Translations under genes and position numbers: made by a program
DNA from: Cryomorphaceae bacterium
GTDB lineage: Bacteria; Bacteroidota; Bacteroidia; Flavobacteriales; Schleiferiaceae
Reading direction: 5' to 3'
DNA length: 9,186 bases
Assembly: GCA_003455605.1 (NCBI GenBank)
Contig: DMQR01000160.1
Coordinates: 1-9,186, forward strand
The notes under the pieces: generated by a model
Seen by the model: the letters and a program-made list of their open reading frames with translations, nothing else
What the model was told of the DNA's origin: nothing
Database searches by the model: none
Part shown: in pieces, positions 7,236 through 9,186 of the stretch
Layout: every line of letters starts with the position of its first letter
How positions within the stretch are numbered: the stretch's first letter is position 1

Positions 7236-8560
7236 TAGATCTGCTGTCCTTGGCCGATGCCGTAATAATCAAACCCTATTTCCGCTAGGGTTTCTCTGCG
7301 GTAGAGGTTGCGTCCGTCAAATAAGACCTTGCCGTTCATCGCTCCGGCCACCTTGTTCCAATCTGGTACTCGGAATTCTGTCCATTCGGTGATCAGTGCC
7401 AAGGCATCTGCACCTTCTGTAGCTTCGAGGTAGCTGTTGCAGTAGGTGATGCTATCGCCGAGCTGGTGCTTAGCCTCTTCCATAGCGACTGGGTCGTACG
7501 CGCGAACGTGTGCGCCAGCGCTGATCAAAAGGTTGGCGATGACCACTGAAGGTGCCTCGCGCATGTCGTCGGTATTTGGTTTGAAGGATAGCCCCCAGAA
7601 AGCAACAGTCTTGCCTTGAAGGTCGCAGCCGAAGTAGGCGTTTATTTTATTGAACAGTACACTCTTCTGATCGTCGTTCACTGCCTCAACAGCTTCGAGA
7701 ATACGCATGGTGTGTCCGTTTTCTCGGCCCGTACGCGCCAATGCTTTTACGTCTTTTGGGAAACAAGAGCCTCCATACCCAATACCCGGGTAGATGAACT
7801 TGTTGCCTATTCTTGGATCTGAACCAATGCCCTTGCGCACCCAGTTCACATCGGCACCCATCTTCTCACACAGGTTGGCAATGTCGTTCATGAAGGAAAT
7901 CTTCGTGGCCAACATGGCGTTTGCTGCATATTTAGTCATCTCCGCAGAAGGGATGTCCATAAAGATCACCGGGTGACCGTTCAAAGTAAACGGACGGTAG
8001 AGCTTGTCCAATGTTTTTTGGGCCTGCTCGCTGTCCACGCCCACCACGATGCGGTCGGGCTTCATGAAGTCGTCGATGGCCGCACCCTCTTTCAAGAACT
8101 CTGGGTTCGAAGCCACGTCAAAGCCGAAATCTACATCGCGCAGGTCTAATGCGTTTGCAACGGCGCCACGCACCTTTTCAGCAGTACCCACGGGTACCGT
8201 TGATTTTGTGATCACCACCAGGTAATCGGTCATGGTCTTTCCTATCTGATCGGCCACAGCAAGCACGTACTTCAAATCTGCAGAACCGTCCTCACCAGGA
8301 GGCGTTCCCACAGCAATGAATGCGGCCGCTGAGCCCACAATGGCCTCAGACAAATCTGTAGTGAAGTGCAATCTGCCCTTTTCAAAGTTGCGAAGTACAA
8401 TGTCCTTGAGTCCAGGCTCGTAAATAGGGAGAATGCCGTTTTTCAAGCCTTCGATTTTCTTTTGATCTATATCCACGCAGCTTACCTCGATGCCCACGTC
8501 CGCCAAACAGGCGCCGGTCACCAAGCCTACGTATCCAGTTCCAATGACTGTAATCTTCAT
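7235..8560 (-). CDS. ugd: UDP-glucose 6-dehydrogenase
   Basis: Oxidises UDP-glucose to UDP-glucuronic acid with two NAD+, the committed step to UDP-GlcA, UDP-xylose and uronic-acid polysaccharides. The 441-residue length is typical of bacterial class I UGDH. It has the NAD motif GTGYVG (7-12), [12 protein letters not shown] (81-92), TKSTVPVGT (118-126), NPEFLKEG (152-159), K210 and N214 in the central helix KYAANAML, and the catalytic Cys266 in [10 protein letters not shown] (261-270) that forms the thioester intermediate. [18 protein letters not shown] (321-338) begins the UDP-binding C-terminal domain. It is the first gene of the operon; the start at 8560 gives [12 protein letters not shown], with no Shine-Dalgarno sequence, and a 12-bp perfect palindrome ends 1 nt from the ATG. 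Its stop overlaps the decarboxylase start. The GGSCFPKD and FLKEG forms fit UDP-glucose rather than UDP-ManNAc or GDP-mannose dehydrogenases, though these families are close. Confidence 0.96.
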   Translation of the reverse strand: MKITVIGTGYVGLVTGACLADVGIEVSCVDIDQKKIEGLKNGILPIYEPGLKDIVLRNFEKGRLHFTTDLSEAIVGSAAAFIAVGTPPGEDGSADLKYVLAVADQIGKTMTDYLVVITKSTVPVGTAEKVRGAVANALDLRDVDFGFDVASNPEFLKEGAAIDDFMKPDRIVVGVDSEQAQKTLDKLYRPFTLNGHPVIFMDIPSAEMTKYAANAMLATKISFMNDIANLCEKMGADVNWVRKGIGSDPRIGNKFIYPGIGYGGSCFPKDVKALARTGRENGHTMRILEAVEAVNDDQKSVLFNKINAYFGCDLQGKTVAFWGLSFKPNTDDMREAPSVVIANLLISAGAHVRAYDPVAMEEAKHQLGDSITYCNSYLEATEGADALALITEWTEFRVPDWNKVAGAMNGKVLFDGRNLYRRETLAEIGFDYYGIGQGQQI

Positions 8561-8561
8561 G

Positions 8562-8573
8562 CTAAAGCTTTAG
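8562..8573. repeat. Perfect 12-bp palindrome next to the ugd start codon
   Basis: CTAAAGCTTTAG is its own reverse complement over all 12 bases and lies one base upstream of the ugd ATG. As RNA it could form only a weak four-pair hairpin, so it makes more sense as a DNA dyad (a dimeric regulator site) or as chance. No known binding motif was recognised. Confidence 0.5.
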
Positions 8574-8574
8574 G

Positions 8575-8589
8575 TCGTTGTATCAACGA
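8575..8589. repeat. Inverted repeat upstream of ugd
   Basis: TCGTTG and CAACGA form a perfect 6-bp inverted repeat around a 3-nt centre (TAT), one base beyond the 12-bp palindrome. If transcription of ugd starts near the proposed -7 box at 8601-8608, this would be a small hairpin in the mRNA leader; otherwise it could be an operator half-site pair. Confidence 0.5.
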
Positions 8590-8662
8590 TTTCAATGCCC
8601 TAAAATTACATTATTACGAACGACTATTTGCCCTTACCTTGCACTTAAAGCCCACGGAATCT

Positions 8663-9186
8663 ATGAATAGATGGCATCGCCTGCTTTTTTGCCTGTTTTT
8701 TTTCGGTCTATCGACCGTCATGCGTGGCCAATTGACCACTGCCGATAGCCTCCGCACAGTTCAATTGTGGGGATTGGCGCCGGCTACGCACATTCCCCTT
8801 GGAGATCTCGCTACTCGCTACAGCACCTTTGGTGGAGCTACCCTAGAATACACGAAGAAAAACCGCGAGGGATGGATGGTCGGGGCATCCTTTGATGCGT
8901 TTTACGGAAATTCGGTAAAAAATGCCTCCGAGATCTTCGGAGGATTGGCAGATGAGCAAGGGAATTTTGTGGGGGTCAATGGAGAATTGGCCGTCCTTCA
9001 AGCAGGACTTTTGGGCGGACAGATAACCGCTCATATCGGACATATTTTTAAATCACATTACAATCCAAATTCTGGGTGGCTTTGGATGGCAGGTATCGGT
9101 GCCCAGCAAACCCAGATTAGTTTGCGTAATGAGCGCAGTAACTTTCCGCAGCTTCAGGGTTCCATGCTTCGTGGGTACGATAGGTT
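8663..9186 (+). CDS. Uncharacterised secreted, probable outer-membrane protein, 3' partial
   Basis: The frame is open from the ATG at 8663 to the window edge (174 codons), so the 3' end is missing. The product begins MNRWHRLLFCLFFFGLSTVM, then RGQ: a basic start, a hydrophobic Phe/Leu core and a likely signal-peptidase I site around residue 23, with no lipobox Cys. The mature part alternates Gly/aromatic strands (YSTFGGATLEYTKK, WMVGASFDAFYG, GGQITAHIGHIF, GWLWMAGIGAQQTQI), suggesting a small beta-barrel. The PNSGWLWMAGIGAQQTQI region and the final GYDR resemble, from memory, a conserved hypothetical family of Bacteroidota outer-membrane proteins with PNPNSGLL..GxGxxQHKI and GYDRLTNG motifs; no function is known to me. 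A shorter antisense frame over the same bases (8843-9043) is taken as a shadow. It is transcribed divergently from the nucleotide-sugar operon, without a visible Shine-Dalgarno sequence. Confidence 0.8.
   Translation, partial: MNRWHRLLFCLFFFGLSTVMRGQLTTADSLRTVQLWGLAPATHIPLGDLATRYSTFGGATLEYTKKNREGWMVGASFDAFYGNSVKNASEIFGGLADEQGNFVGVNGELAVLQAGLLGGQITAHIGHIFKSHYNPNSGWLWMAGIGAQQTQISLRNERSNFPQLQGSMLRGYDR

Larger units (their letters stand above)
8561..8662. promoter_or_regulatory. Divergent intergenic region, ugd operon / secreted-protein gene
   Basis: This is the only upstream non-coding gap in the window and must carry the promoters of both divergent units unless they are transcribed from further away. 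On the minus strand TAATTTTA (8608 down to 8601) matches seven of eight positions of the Bacteroidota -7 consensus TAnnTTTG, but I see no good TTTG -33 element at the right distance. On the plus strand TACCTTG (8635-8641) is one base short of the consensus, again without a clear -33 box. The assignments are therefore tentative. The segment is A/T-richer than its flanks and contains two adjacent dyads next to the ugd start. Confidence 0.4.

Noticed and set aside
8685..8703. T6 and T8 runs in the signal peptide of the right-end gene as a phase-variation switch
   Set aside because: Both runs fall in Phe/Leu codons of the hydrophobic core, where T-rich codons are expected; eight bases is short for a convincing slippage tract and the frame is intact.
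8843..9043. Minus-strand 66-codon reading frame
   Set aside because: It is antisense to the signal-peptide-bearing secreted protein and shows no recognisable motif; the plus-strand frame is far more protein-like.
1..9186. A defence, mobile or otherwise exotic multi-gene system
   Set aside because: All genes belong to recognisable metabolic, ribosomal or envelope families except the right-end partial protein; no transposase, integrase, toxin-antitoxin pair, CRISPR repeats or long direct repeats were found on either strand.

Overview
The window looks like chromosomal DNA from a member of the Bacteroidota, most likely the Flavobacteriales. The pointers are a TonB-dependent receptor, an LASC-type lipobox, an rsgA / dtd / MazG-type pyrophosphohydrolase series of flavobacterial character, a secreted barrel-like protein of a type I remember from this phylum, and start codons that mostly lack a Shine-Dalgarno sequence. 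This placement rests on recognising protein families, not on a database search.

Layout. Positions 1-1665 (+) hold the C-terminal 554 residues of a TonB-dependent receptor whose start lies left of the window. It converges on a run of eight minus-strand genes filling 8560 down to 1713. In transcription order these are UDP-glucose 6-dehydrogenase, UDP-glucuronate decarboxylase, UDP-glucose 4-epimerase, dTDP-glucose 4,6-dehydratase, the ribosome-assembly GTPase RsgA, a lipoprotein related to e(P4)-type acid phosphatases but lacking catalytic residues, D-aminoacyl-tRNA deacylase, and a MazG-like pyrophosphohydrolase. No junction exceeds 18 nt, two are TAATG overlaps and one is a 44-nt overlap, so a single operon is likely. 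A hairpin with a T-run just past the last stop codon (about 1686-1709) looks like its terminator. A gap of about 100 bp (8561-8662) with two adjacent perfect dyads separates the operon from a divergent, right-truncated gene for a secreted, probably outer-membrane protein (8663 to the window end).

Function. The first four operon genes form a nucleotide-sugar module: UDP-Glc to UDP-GlcA to UDP-Xyl, UDP-Glc/UDP-Gal interconversion, and dTDP-Glc to dTDP-4-keto-6-deoxyglucose. They would feed polysaccharide or glycan synthesis, but no glycosyltransferase, transporter or other dTDP-sugar gene is in the window. The last four are a different functional set: 30S maturation, an apparent extracytoplasmic pseudo-phosphatase, removal of D-amino acids from tRNA, and nucleotide-pool cleaning.

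I found no CRISPR array, insertion sequence, tRNA, rRNA, phage or defence gene. The most unusual item is the lipoprotein at 2527-3246, which keeps the e(P4) framework and its C-terminal PNP signature but has lost the acidic residues that define the active site.
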